A stretch of 64,000 nucleotides of DNA from Lepidodermella squamata (lineage: Eukaryota; Gastrotricha). Where the stretch lies: the NCBI GenBank assembly GCA_047495785.1, contig JBLDXI010000042.1, positions 2,108,001-2,172,000 on the forward strand. Direction: 5' to 3'. Within the stretch, counting starts at the first letter, position 1; each line of letters starts with the position of its first letter. The notes beneath the pieces were generated by a model. The model was given only the letters and a program-made list of their open reading frames with translations. It was not told where the DNA came from and ran no database searches. Positions 42,318 through 53,806 of the stretch are shown in pieces. The translations under genes and the position numbers were made by a program.

Positions 42318-43210
42318 TTGTAAGAATATACGGGCGCTATTTCATTTATGTAATGCTCAAGTATCGATCATGCGACGCTGAGTGCTGCGATTCGTATAAA
42401 GAACGCGCGCACGCATAATATTAATAATCATTTTTCGCATAATAATAGCGCGTATTCGCGTTCTGCTAGTATTATTATGTGTGTGTGCGTGTGCCGCAGT
42501 ACTCGCATGCGAGAAGCACTGCTGCATCAAAAGTGCACGCATTATCAGCCGCATATTAAACGAGTGAAAATCTGCTGAAATAGATAAGATGGTAAAGACT
42601 TTACTACTATAGCTGATATAACAAGAAAAAAATAGGGTAAATACCTGCTAAAACAAAGATATGAGCGTAATGACCCCGTTTCAGTTGATGCGAGTAGCAA
42701 TAAAACAACGCAATTGTGCCTATCGCTATCATGTGAAAATGGGTAATTAGCATTTCAACGCATGTTTTATGGCTTAATAAGCACATGTCACTCATTATTT
42801 GGTCACTACGTCCCCATTAAATAGAGTGATGTTGAATGACATACAAATTCAATAAAATTCCAATAAATTAATGAAGAAAAATTTTATAAAAAAAGTTAAA
42901 TTTTCAGAAATTATTTTTATATGTTCAATATTTATTTCTAAATTCTGAAGAATTTAAAAATACCGGCCTTGATTGCCCTAAATTGCCCCGCTCTTCGCGC
43001 ATGAGTTAAGGTTGGAATAAGGAGATGGCACTGAACCAAAATTATTCATCAGCTTTGACGGATGGTAATATGCAATAACATGAGGTGAATGATTTATGAC
43101 TCGGGTGCAAATATTTGCGTTCATAACAGCTTTGAAATTTCAAACTTGAAAAAACATATTTTTCAACAATTGCTCACAAAACAATTTCGAAATCATTTTT
43201 TCGCGAACCC
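42318..43210. other. Intergenic; alternating purine-pyrimidine patch
   Basis: 42390-42550 is rich in CGCG, GCGCAC and GTGTGTGCGTGTG with imperfect inverted symmetry (Z-DNA-prone or decayed MITE). No gene recognised. Confidence 0.4.
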
Positions 43211-45604
43211 ATGAATTTCGTTATCATCTTACTTCTTCTTGTGATCGACTTCGTGACGTCTCAACCTGAAGCCGCATCATCTTGTGGTAGTCCTAATTTC
43301 AAATCGACTTTCTCTATTGCACAGCTTTCTGATGTGTCAAATAATTACGATCGTTACACTGATGAATTCATGAGTAACACTCAAAATACTGGGGCAGTAC
43401 GGATCCTATCGGAAAATAACAACACGGAAGGAGCTCTGTGGTCAAAATCCGTAAGTTTATTATTCCAGACTATAATAATTTGATCTTACGAAATTATAAC
43501 AGTGGTTTGCGTTTAACGATTTCTACGTTGAAATTACTGTGAAAATGGGTCCGCTAGTTGGCAGCCAATCAGCTATAGGATCAGGGCAAGCCCCCCGAGG
43601 CTGGGCTTTCATTATCGCCAACGAAAGGGGCATAATACGGCCATCAAATTCGTTTCTCAGTGTTACACCCGGTCTAGAATACGGAATTGATCGATCTAGT
43701 CACTCTGGCTTCACGGTTTTTGTCGCGCCCTGGTGGAATGGAATAATCTCTCAGTATCAGAATACTCCAGATCCTGACAAATGGTACTCGACTTGTTACG
43801 TAAATCCAACGAATTGCTATGCTATCACTGGAACTGGGCTGGCGCGAAATTTCATGTATAACGTGACAGCGACGTGGAAAATTCGTGTCAGTCAATCAAC
43901 ACTGCTTTATGTCGACGTTTGCCTGGCTAATTCTACGACAGTTTGCAACAGAACCCTTCAGAATGTCCCCCTTAGTGGCACGATAATGGACATTTTCGGC
44001 TCAGGAGAGGCCCACATGGGTCTGATTGCGTACAACACCGGCGAGGTAACGTCGTACTTGGATGTCTTCTCGATCTTATTTTGGCAATGCTCATCTGGCT
44101 ATTCTACGACGAATTTCGACTCGAGCACGGCTCCCGAGTTAGCATACACCACCACAGCAAAAATTGTGATGGGTGACGTGAATGAAGATGAAAAAAGTCA
44201 AGGCGAGACAGGAACATCAGGCGTTATAGGTAGGCATTTTTATACATACCTTAGACAAAGAAGCCGAATGATATCGCTTTAATCACCTCACTACAGACAT
44301 ACCTTAGACACAATCAGTAATTTAAGTTTCGAATTGTTTCCATTTCCAACTCTCAATTTTGTCTAAGGTATGCATATTAGTCGTTTCTCTTTGTTTCAGA
44401 TGATAGAGAAGTTGAGAAAGTAATCGATTCCTGGAAAGAGACTCCATATCAAGAACTTCAAGAGAAAATTCTCAATATTGGCGGAAATCCGAGTGTTGAA
44501 CTGCCAATATCGAACATCACAGCGAAAGACCTAGTTAAAATCTGCAACGATTTCACGCCCCAAAGAACCGCTCCCCCTCCCCCAGCGCAATCAGACCGGC
44601 TCCTGATCCGCCCTGCTTTCGCCGTTGAGCGATTGATCGATATTGACACGGTCGAAGAAACTATATCCGTTGTTGGTGAGCTGCTCCTCACTTGGTCTGT
44701 CACAACTTGCCCAGCTGATAGCGTCGATGTCTTCACCAGCCGACCCCTGGAACAGGTCTACGTCGCTAATACTAACGAAATCTGGACGCCGGCTTTTCGA
44801 TTTGTTAGTAACGCCTATGCTAATGGCTACATGCAACAAAACCCTGATTTCGGCGACGATTTTGTAGCTATCACCAGTAAATCGAGCCAATCGCCAAATC
44901 GAACTGTTGATTTCTATTGGCTGAAAGATGGGAGGTTCACAGCCTACTGCGATCTATCGCTCGCTGATTTCCCTTTCGACCAACAAACGTGCTCATTCGT
45001 ATTTTCGTTAAATCGAGCCTTGAATTTGCTTAAGTTTGACAACCCTTTCATGATATGGGGTGAGCAAGACTCGTCAAATAGATGGGTGTATCTCGGTCAT
45101 TCTTCGAAGCTATCCACTTTATTCTACAAGGGCAGAGAGACTAGTACTGTTTTCTTCACGGTCACGGTTCGGAGGAATCCAAGCTATTATGTTTCCAACT
45201 TAGTGGTACCCTGTGCGCTATTGTTCGCCGTGGAAATCGGGTCTTTCCTCATGCCACCTGGTTTACCTGACCGATCTGCCTTCTCAATGGCTGTAATGCT
45301 GGCAATGGTCCTAGCGCAATCAAGCGTGGCGAGCAATGTCCCGAAAACAGCACAGAATATCTTCATGGCCGATTACGTCTCATCGCTTTCGTGGCTTTGT
45401 GCCGCCTGTACGTTGTATCAACTTGCTGCTTTATGCTACGAAAGTGTTGTAGAGCAGCTTGTGGCGCAATTCTACGATAGCAGATATCGGCTGATCCTTT
45501 TTGGAAAAATTTCAATGATTCGACTGTTGGATATTGTAACTACTGCGCTTTGCATTTTCGCATTCGTGGCTCTCCATGGTTACATGGCTCACCTCAGCAG
45601 TTGA
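43211..45604 (+). CDS. Cys-loop ligand-gated ion channel subunit with extra N-terminal lectin-like domain (1)
   Basis: Exons 43211-43450, 43503-44229 and 44400-45604 give 723 aa. Signal peptide MNFVIILLLLVIDFVTSQ. Residues about 45-240 form an added beta-rich domain (FYVEITVKMGP, RGWAFIIANE, ATWKIRV, HMGLIAYNTGEVTSYLDV) that I would compare with ConA-like/L-type lectin folds. The channel part starts near 385 (IRPAFAVERLIDIDTVEETI). It has the Cys-loop (CDLSLADFPFDQQTC, 13 residues between Cys, about 506-520), TM1 after RRNPSYYV, TM2 PDRSAFSMAVMLAMVL, TM3 WLCAACTLYQLAAL and a C-terminal TM4. Ion selectivity cannot be judged from TM2. Usual subunits are 400-550 aa, so the extra domain is the oddity. 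Tandem with a paralog 317 bases downstream. Confidence 0.85.
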
Positions 45605-45921
45605 ACAAGAATGAACAAGACTCATATCTGTAATTGTCCTACTTTATTTTCCATTTCAGGTTTTTGAGATGAATTTTAATTCCAGGCTCTATCAATCGAA
45701 CTGCGTCATCAAATAGCTTTTATTGAATGAAGCGCTTGCTTAGAGCATTTCAAAACCACATCAATTATGCGAGTCCATTACCATTTCGGAAAAAGCTTCC
45801 AGCCTACGATTAATGAATTAAAAATAAGTCACAGAGGAGCAAAAAATCCGAAAAAAACAAAATTCGATCGAGTAATTGCCAGAATTTCTCGACTGAAATA
45901 AACCTCGTTACAGTTTCCAGG

Positions 45922-48272
45922 ATGAAACTTCTCGCGAGTCTATTTTGCCTCGGTTTCCTCTGGAAATCATCAGAGCAACTGACATACGTACAGCAACTAG
46001 CTTGTTCGACGGGTTATTTAAGGGAGGACATTTCCTATCTAAAATCTAGCGATTTGAAGAACTTCTGGGACGTCTACGTCGATCAATCTTTGATAACGAA
46101 AGGCTCTACAAGCTCTCAAAATGCAGGAGCCGTTCGACTTCTATCGGAATCCAACGATGTCGAGGGCAGTATGTGGGCGAGATCTGTAAGCTTTTCAGTA
46201 GTATCCAGCTTAATTAAACTTTAAATTCACCCAGCCTTCGTACATGGAAGATTTCTACGCTGAAATTACAGTGAAAATGGGTCCATTAGTTGCTGCAGAT
46301 GAAAAATCGCTGTCCGATGGCAAAACCACTCGAGGCTGGGCTTTTTTGATAGCTAATGAAAATTCGATCGAACGACCGACTTCAGGCTACTCAAGCGTGA
46401 CGAAGGGAAATGAATATGGGGTATTGAGAGACGTCTACAAAGGTATGGGTTAATTTTCGTAGAAATTTCCGTTGAAGTCATTTGCTGATAGGTTTCACTC
46501 TAATGGTCTCACCGAGCCAAAACGGAATTTTCGCAAATATGTTCACGAAGCCGGATGGTACTCTATGGTATTCTGATTGTTCCGCCAATGCTGATCGTTG
46601 TATTCGAGTAACTCAATATTTTTTGAATACCTATATGGCAAATGTGAAGGCGACCTGGAAAATTCGCGTGACTGGCTCGTCGGTTGTCGGCCTTGAAGTT
46701 TGCGTCTACAACACAACGACATGCGCACGAGTGTTTGATAATGTCCTACTTCAGGGTACAATGAGTTCGCTATCGATAACTGATAACCTCAAGCTAGGAA
46801 TCGCCGCGTTGAATGAAGGAGAAGTTCAATCGTACTTTGAAGTCTACTCGATTGCTGTATGGGATTGCCTTAAGGTTCAGAAGGTGGTAAGCCCAATTGC
46901 CTATAACTATTCGGGGGAAACTGCGGAAATGAGCGGTAAGGTCTGAGTTATTTAAAACTATCCCTCACACCAAGTCTTGCTTTTATTAGGAAGCTTAAAC
47001 AATATCATTGCGAATACCAAGTCGTCCCAGCAGCTCCAAGGCCTTTTCAGCCCTAGTGTGACAGTGACAGTTCCTGATAAATCTGGCAGCTCTTTCTACG
47101 GAGCTCCTCGATCTTCAACTGCAGCTAAATCTGACGTTTATGAGATGCCAATTTCCGTCGAGAACGCCCAAACAATCGTAGCAATGTGCCAAGACTTTTC
47201 CTTTGATCGTGCCGCCCCGCCCCCTGCGGTACCGGGCGCTCCTTTTCTAATTCGACCAGCGTTTTCTGTTGAGAAGCTGCTGGAAATCGATACCGTCCAA
47301 GAAACGATTTCTGTTGTTGGCCAGCTGCTTTTGAAGTGGACTGTCACAACATGCCAGGTCCCAAGTTCGGAATGGCCGTACGCCAAGCCGACCGAGCAAA
47401 TCTACGTTTCCAGCTCTCGCGATTTCTGGACGCCGAATTTCCGCTTCATAGGCAGCGATCAGGGCAATACCTACATGCATCTGAGTACAGCCTACGGCGA
47501 AGATTTGATGCTGACCTCAACTAAGGTTGCCAATTCGCCAAATCGAACCCTCGACTTCTATTGGCTTAAGGACGGGAAGTATACGGCTAGCTGCGATTTG
47601 ACGCTACACGACTTCCCGTTTGATGAGCAAACCTGCGCGTTCATCTTCTCGCTAAGTCGAGCCGTATCGCTGATAAGTTTCTACGATCCTGTCTTCATCT
47701 GGAACGATAGAGGCGATAGCAGCCATTGGATTTTTGTAAATACGTCATCTACCGTTTCCACCTTACTCTATAGGGGTAAGCAGAGTAGCACTGTGTATTT
47801 TGCCGTCACAGTTCGCAGGAACCCAACGTATTTCATCATGAACATCATCATGCCTAACGCCATTTTGTTCCTTGTTGAAATGAACTCGTTTTTCATGCCG
47901 CCGAACGTACCGGATAGGCCTGCGTTTTCAATGGCCGTTATGCTAGCTATGGCAGTTGGCCAGACAAACGTCGCGAATAACGTTCCTAAGTCACCTCAAC
48001 GCATTTTCCTGGCTGAGTATGTCACGTGCCTATCGTGGCTTTCTGCAGCTTGTACCCTTTACCAGCTGGTCACGTTGTGCCACGAGCATGTGCTACAACG
48101 CTTCGATTTTGGCTTGCCTTCGTTTCAACTAAGGGGTGCCAATGGATGTGTGCGGTTTTTGAACAATATTGGCATTGTTAGGGCGCTTGACATCATATGC
48201 GGCAGCCTCTGCCTCTATGTCTTCATAGCCCTTCACGCTTACATTGGCGATATGGCCAACTGGACGATGTAA
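45922..48272 (+). CDS. Cys-loop ligand-gated ion channel subunit with extra N-terminal lectin-like domain (2)
   Basis: Exons 45922-46185, 46235-46442, 46492-46935 and 46990-48272 join to 732 aa. Signal peptide MKLLASLFCLGFLWKSSEQ. It has the same N-terminal domain as its neighbour (FYAEITVKMGP, RGWAFLIANE, ATWKIRV, KLGIAALNEGEVQSYFEV), then IRPAFSVEKLLEIDTVQETI, a Cys-loop CDLTLHDFPFDEQTC, TM1 after RRNPTYF, TM2 PDRPAFSMAVMLAMAV, TM3 WLSAACTLYQLVTL and TM4 CGSLCLYVFIALHAY. It keeps the intron positions of channel 1 plus one more. CAGTTTCCAG directly before the ATG could be a trans-splice acceptor, which with the 317-base gap would fit a two-gene operon; not provable here. Confidence 0.85.
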
Positions 48273-48912
48273 AGCGTGAAATATAGGGCTAAAACCCCGA
48301 AAACTGACTCAATGTTGTGAAAATGACAACGAACAATTGTGATGGAAAAGCTGGGCTTATATTTGAATTCAATTGAATATAATAAAATATTTTGTTGTGG
48401 TATCAGTTTAGGATGATTCATTTTTCACTTCATCACTTTGTACTATTGATTTTCAAAGCCTTACTTTGTGCTTTTTCGATACCGCACTTAATGCCTCGAT
48501 TTGGAACATTGCGACATGCAAATTCCCAGATCCCCATTTAAGAATTAATTATTAATATAAAAATGTACCTTAAATAAAAAATTGCCCGTTTGCCATGTAA
48601 TTCAATTACGCGAAATGGCAAACATTTGATACGGCTCATCCTGAAAACAAGAAAGAAAGAGAAACATAAATTCTACACATTTCTCACGTATATTGAATTA
48701 ATACCTTTCAGTTTGTTCGGGTTTGTAATAAAACTGTCGTGAATTCAAGTTCCGCAACGCTGAGCAAACATGAATCACATAGCATTGGCTGCCAATACGA
48801 CCCACGCTTCACCGGATATTGCAGGCTAACAAAACGATTGGCAAACAATTACTCATATAAGCCCCATCCTAAAACCTAGCGACTATTCAGTAGCAGTTTC
48901 AGTAGACCAAAA
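48273..48912. other. Intergenic
   Basis: An AATAAA lies about 100 bases after the channel stop. No ORF or repeat recognised. Confidence 0.5.
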
Positions 48913-49368
48913 ATGATAGCAGCTATCGGGATTTTGTTATTTTCTATTGGAACTTCGAATGCATTGCCAGTTAGTGGGAAAGCCGACTACTGCGCTTCTG
49001 ACGTGGACGGCGGTCGATGTAGCAGTACTATCCATTCATCAAACGGCCACTGCACGTTGAAGGTTCAGCTCGATCTTAACATGGTGCTATTCAATAAGCA
49101 AGGAACAGCCTTGTGGAGCTCAAATAGCCGCCAATCGCTGTACAATCGACATCAATTGATGCTGAAAGGCGATGGCGAACTGGTTCTCTACAAATCGTGC
49201 CGGCCAAACAAGCGCCGGTGTAGGCAGCCTGTTTGGAATTCTGGTTCCGGTGGTCTTGGACAGGGGCCGTACAAAATGAAGCTACTGAACGATTGCAATC
49301 TGGTGATCTACGACAAGAACAGCAAACCTGTTTGGGCAACTGACACTCATGACGCTTTTTCATACTGA
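48913..49368 (+). CDS. Secreted bulb-type (B-type) mannose-binding-like lectin
   Basis: Single exon, 151 aa. Signal peptide MIAAIGILLFSIGTSNA, then one beta-prism II domain. Three strands echo the QxDxNxVxY sugar-site motif: VQLDLNMVLFN, LKGDGELVLYK and LLNDCNLVIYD, with LWSSNSR and VWATDTH closing the subdomains as in bulb lectins. All three motifs have substitutions (Tyr replaced by Phe in the first, Gln missing in the others), so mannose binding may be weak or lost. Cys residues suggest two disulphides, compatible with secretion. AATAAA about 95 bases after the stop. Rare in animals (known in some fish and sponges). Confidence 0.8.
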   Translation: MIAAIGILLFSIGTSNALPVSGKADYCASDVDGGRCSSTIHSSNGHCTLKVQLDLNMVLFNKQGTALWSSNSRQSLYNRHQLMLKGDGELVLYKSCRPNKRRCRQPVWNSGSGGLGQGPYKMKLLNDCNLVIYDKNSKPVWATDTHDAFSY

Positions 49369-49687
49369 TTCTATGCAATATTTCCGTGTAATGCGCTAGT
49401 AAGGCTTATAACGCTAAACCCGGACATTTTTTACTAATACATATCAGTTTAAATTTCGAAAGTTACAAATAAATCATTGAACGCATCAATCTTAAACTTT
49501 TGATTCGGTTTGGATTGCATATGACTCGAAAAAGAATCAGTGAATTTACGCGGATTGGAGATTCAGTATTCCCAGGTGAAAATTGAATTTTACATGCATT
49601 TGTTGATGGGTCGGCATCGATAAAAATCGATCGCTGAGCTCTTAACCACTGGCTAAATTGTTGGCTTCGCAGTCAAAATCTCGGAAA

Positions 49688-51313
49688 ATGGCATGCATAA
49701 CTAAAGTACTGTTGTCCTTTGTCGCAATATACTTTTTACTACGCCACATAACAATATACGTAAAATATGCTGAAAAGCGAATTTACGGCCAACTGCACCG
49801 TTTCGAGGTATCATCAAGGCTGTTGAGGGCAGCTGGTCTCCACGTGAATTCGAAATCTGCAAATTTCGATCCTGGCGATGAAGCTGCTTTCTTCTATGAT
49901 GCAGTCAGGAAGATTCAACCTGAGGAAGTCTATAACGGCCTTATCGATGCTTGGGAAGCTTATAACACAACTAATTCCGCTAGTTTTCCAAACACAATCG
50001 AACTTAGCAAGATTTTGTTCCACCTTCAAGAAGTGACGTACAACAATTTTGATCGCAACGAAGCGCTGGAAATATGTCTAATCGCGCTGCAAGTAAACCC
50101 GAACGAATATCGCGAGAGATTGCTTCGAAGAGTAATTGAAATAGATGCAGATATTGCTATCGAGAATTCCGGCCGTTTTGAAGAGCCGTTCGAAAATCAC
50201 AAAATACCTGTTGATTTTCAACCTGGAGATGAGTCGTTACTGCTCGAAATTTCAATAATTTTCGAAAAGATGGGACATACCACATATGCGTACAAGCTAA
50301 TCAAAGCTGCTTACGAGCTGCTTGATGGAGATGCTAGTTCGAAAATCTCGATTTTAGAGAAGTTCTCAGCCTTGGCTACTCTTATCAACACGACAGAGGC
50401 TGTCCAGGCAGCAAAGCTTGGTTTGACGCTGGAAGGTCTTACTTCTGAGCAGAGAAAATGGTTTGAGAATATTGTTGAAAGCTATTCGACCCCTCAACAC
50501 GTAAGCCTTGAGAAATCATCGAGAAATTCACTTATTTGCGATTTTCAGGCTGAAAAAACAAGCGAGGCAGCTCAACAAATAGCCTTGGATTCAATATACG
50601 AGCTTTGCAGAAAGGTCCCTAATGAAAACTCCGAAAAACTGAGCTGTGTACTTGAAAATCGAAATTTCAACCCTCTCCTTGTCTTGTCGCCAGTCAAGAA
50701 AGAAATGTTGAGCTACGACCCTATGATTATGCTTGTTCACGATTTGATTGGTCAAACAGATATCCAACACATCACATCAATGGCTGAACCTTCTTTCGAA
50801 GCGGCGAAGACGTTATCGCCCTTCAAAGAGGGAATGATCAACTCAGAAATTCGACAGTCTGACATAGCTTGGCTCAATTCTTCATTCTTTCCGAATTTAG
50901 CAAGGAGAATTAAGGCGATTTTCGATTTGGAAGCTCAAGATGAAGACTCGAGTGAGCCTTTTCAAGTTAGCAAGTACGGCATTGGAGGTCACTACAAGCC
51001 TCATTACGACTTCATCCATCCTCATCCTACTGGGAAATTCGGTGACAGACTTGCTACCTTGCTGATCTACCTCAATGCCGTTGAGCAAGGCGGATCGACC
51101 ATTTTCAGTCAGCTGAATCTACGAGTTGAGCCCGAGATGGGTGCTGGGCTGTTTTGGTACAACGTCCTGCCGCATGAAACAGTTGATCGCCGAACGCTGC
51201 ATGGCGCGTGTCCTGTCATTCGGGGCGAGAAATGGGTCGTAAATAAATGGTTCCGATTCCGTGGCCAATGGCGCCACAAACTGTGTTCTAAGACCGCAGA
51301 TAATTGGCTATAA
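49688..51313 (+). CDS. P4HA-like: Prolyl 4-hydroxylase subunit alpha
   Basis: ER 2-oxoglutarate/Fe(II) dioxygenase that hydroxylates proline in collagen X-Pro-Gly. The frame runs unbroken to 51313, but 50501-50548 is a 48-nt GTAAG..TTTTCAG intron of length divisible by three. Spliced exons 49688-50500 and 50549-51313 give 525 aa, the usual size. ATG at 49688 starts a signal/anchor (ITKVLLSFVAIYFLL). The middle holds the helical TPR-type peptide-substrate domain. The catalytic part has GGHYKPHYDF (H423, D425), LHGACPV (H489) and GEKWVVNKW (K499); the 10-residue His-Lys spacing equals that of animal P4HA. It needs a PDI beta subunit as partner. Confidence 0.92.
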   Translation: MACITKVLLSFVAIYFLLRHITIYVKYAEKRIYGQLHRFEVSSRLLRAAGLHVNSKSANFDPGDEAAFFYDAVRKIQPEEVYNGLIDAWEAYNTTNSASFPNTIELSKILFHLQEVTYNNFDRNEALEICLIALQVNPNEYRERLLRRVIEIDADIAIENSGRFEEPFENHKIPVDFQPGDESLLLEISIIFEKMGHTTYAYKLIKAAYELLDGDASSKISILEKFSALATLINTTEAVQAAKLGLTLEGLTSEQRKWFENIVESYSTPQHVSLEKSSRNSLICDFQAEKTSEAAQQIALDSIYELCRKVPNENSEKLSCVLENRNFNPLLVLSPVKKEMLSYDPMIMLVHDLIGQTDIQHITSMAEPSFEAAKTLSPFKEGMINSEIRQSDIAWLNSSFFPNLARRIKAIFDLEAQDEDSSEPFQVSKYGIGGHYKPHYDFIHPHPTGKFGDRLATLLIYLNAVEQGGSTIFSQLNLRVEPEMGAGLFWYNVLPHETVDRRTLHGACPVIRGEKWVVNKWFRFRGQWRHKLCSKTADNWL

Positions 51314-52163
51314 TAAATTATCATGTTGAGTTGATAAAGAAAAAAATCTCGAAATTTGGCTGAGACGCGATGCAGTTATCTCTTTTTGTATCATCACTCA
51401 ATAAAGAAATTATCTAATTCAGCAGCAGAAAACGTAGAAAGGACGAATCAGTTGTTCAGCCAGCTCTGAAAATCTATGCTTATTTGCCTGTTTACATCAT
51501 AGTACTTGTGAATTCCACGCGTTGTGTTTTTTGAGGTAATTTCGGCCACGAATTTTCATACCAACTGGAATCCTACTTGGATTTGCCGAGTTTTCTTGCC
51601 TGGACCTCTCGTACGATACCTCCCATTTATCCCACTTCTTATACTATGCAAACTGGTTATGCGTGATGTCCGGGCTTTCCAGTTCTCAAATTCTCATCAT
51701 CAAAGTCTCCAAACGAATTGATTTCGTCAAAACCAAGGCACTTCCATTATTGCGCAGCATCTTAATTGCAAAATAAACGAGTTGTTTACTCCCATGCACC
51801 AGTATTCCTGAGGATATCGAACAAATGTTTTTTTTTTATTTCGAAATTATAGAAAGGCTCATTGGGCGTAACCGCTTGCACAGCTTGAAATGCGCGGGTT
51901 GCGAAGTGAACTCTCAAAATTAATTGTTCATCTTCAGCTGATACGTAACCCAATTGTTCCTAGTTTCCTAGTGATATTACGGTTTACATTTGATTGCTTC
52001 ATGCCTGGGATTTTCAAACATTTCAAACATCAAGTTCAAACATTGATTTTACCAGGACAAAAGTTCTCTCGCTTGTTCGAGGCGTTTTTTTAAAAGAAAA
52101 TAACGAGGCTTACATTAATCAATCTTCTCGAGAAAATCCTGCACATTTTGTTGAATTTTCGAG
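51314..52163. other. Intergenic, promoter of mucin/SEA gene 1
   Basis: The last 170 bases are related to 55940-56121 upstream of the paralog (GTTTACATTT(G/A)ATTGCTTC, CCTGCACATTTTG), so the duplication included the promoter. AATAAA at about 51399 may serve prolyl hydroxylase. Confidence 0.55.
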
Positions 52164-53806
52164 ATGCTGGCACGACTTATTGCCCTTTTAGCAGGCATAA
52201 CCGCTTGCACAGCCGAGAATTCAGAAACTTGCATCTGGAACGCCACTCACTCGAATATAGCGACATACCGCAGCAATACATACCGGAATCGTCAGAGTTT
52301 TTCGCCGGCCGTTGTCAACGTTTTTGACCTGGGAACAACTGTTTTTGTGACCTGCAACGACAGCTCAACTGCTAGTGCGACAAAATGTTTGGACAGTCGC
52401 TGGTGGACTAAAAGCATCAGCAGTTGCACAGACTTCAGTGAATTATTTAGTGTTAGACATTTTTATATAAAATTAGGACATTTTAGATTCCCTCCAAGAA
52501 ATGAGCAATCAAACATGCGATTGGCCAGTTGCACTAATAACCGGACATAAGTACAAAATCAGCGTCGACGACGAAGCAACCTGGACTGACGCTTCATCCT
52601 TGAAAGCTGTCGTAGGAAATGCGGTCGTTAAGGATTTCTGCGCGTGTGGAGCTTACATTCAATCGACCTGTCTCAACGGCAAATTTCTACCAGATCCTAC
52701 TAGTTTTGATTGTGGCGAACCCGCAGATACACCTCCCTCAAAGCTAACAGCTTACTGGCCGTTGACTAAGGATACAATGCTCAGAGCGAAGACTCCAGGC
52801 ACCACCAGTTTCGCCGCAATCAATGGAGCAGCTCTAACAACTGTTCCAGGGAAGTTAATAGAAACAGGGTATAACGTAGGTGGGTCAAATGGCGGATGGT
52901 TGAAAAATGTAGACAGCTTTCTACTGTGAAAGTTAGAATAATAAGTTACAATAAGTCATTGATAAACTTGCATGTGCATAGTCACCCTCTATCATTTAAC
53001 TTAAATCAAATAATTGGTGGGATATTACGAATTCCCATCAATTCACAGCTCTTATTCTCAACCGAACATGGTAGCGTAGTGGTTAGCGGTGATGCGCTAT
53101 CTCAGAAGATCCATAGTTCGAGCCCGACTCCATTGGGCTAGTTTTTTTATATTTTACTTTTTTTAAAGATTAACGATGACGACGAAATGACGGAATCACG
53201 AACTTGTTTCTATTAATAAGTTGGACTTTGATCCTGCATATCCGGACTATAATGTACACATACGTGCCAGCGATGAATATGAGTATTATCGGTGATGTCA
53301 TTGATATTCCGAATGTTAACATCACGATTTCATCCCAACCTTGGGATTCGAGCTTAGATCAACCTGGCTCGCGAAACTTCACCGCTTTGGCCGATTTCAT
53401 GCTGCCGGTGATTCGACAGCAAGCAGATAAGACATGTGAACTGTTGATTTGCGAGGTACTTATGGTGAACGTTACCGGTTTCCGCAAGGGCAGCATCATT
53501 GCCGACTACATTGTAGTTCTGAGGAGTTTGACGCAGCTAACGGAGAGTGAGATCGCGTTCAAAGTCGCCGTAGCAACTCAGAAGCTAAGGGAAATCGTTA
53601 ACGCGAAGCTGGTGAACGGGCTAGAGGCATCGCGATTGGGCGCAGTTCAAATCCGGAGAATCGACGGGCCATTACTTGATAGAAAAGCATCGGATAGTTC
53701 AACGAAACAACCTGTTGTTAAAGGCAGTTCAAAGAATCGTGCGAGCCTTTTCTCGGAATTGCAAAACTGGACAATTATCTGTCTAATCTCTCTTTCAGCG
53801 TTCTAA
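52164..53806 (+). pseudogene. Mucin/SEA surface protein 1, internally deleted
   Basis: Paralog of 56122-59188. Exon 1 (52164-52437) has signal peptide MLARLIALLAGITACTA and a Cys-rich sushi-like domain (VFVTCNDSS, WWTKSISSC). Exon 2 (from 52487, phase 1) continues CDWPVAL..CLNGKFLPDPTSFDCGEP and LTAYWPLTKD, then meets a stop at 52929 where the paralog continues. The second half of the laminin-G-like region and the Thr/Ser stalk are missing. A downstream part (53251-53806) keeps the SEA-like domain (GSRNFTALADFMLPVIRQ, VNVTGFRKGSII, LTESEIAFKVAVATQKL) and a hydrophobic C-terminus. A shortened protein by splicing from the AAT-GTAGAC site to about 53218 is possible, but a pseudogene is more likely. 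Confidence 0.65.
53063..53148 (+). ncRNA. tRNA-like Pol III unit (degenerate tRNA or SINE head)
   Basis: Box A-like TAGCGTAGTGG (53072-53082) and box B-like TAGTTCGAGCC (53114-53124) at tRNA spacing, with a T7 run at 53142-53148 as terminator. The acceptor ends pair for only four bases and the T stem does not pair, so it is not a functional tRNA. It sits in the disrupted middle of the mucin/SEA gene. Confidence 0.5.

Noticed and set aside
42390-42550. Alternating GC/AC-rich patch near the tRNA as a regulatory site or CRISPR-like repeat
   Set aside because: No regular spacer-repeat structure; only low-complexity symmetry.
49658-49687. Upstream TTG extension of the prolyl hydroxylase frame
   Set aside because: The ATG at 49688 begins the signal/anchor segment; the upstream residues add nothing typical of the family.
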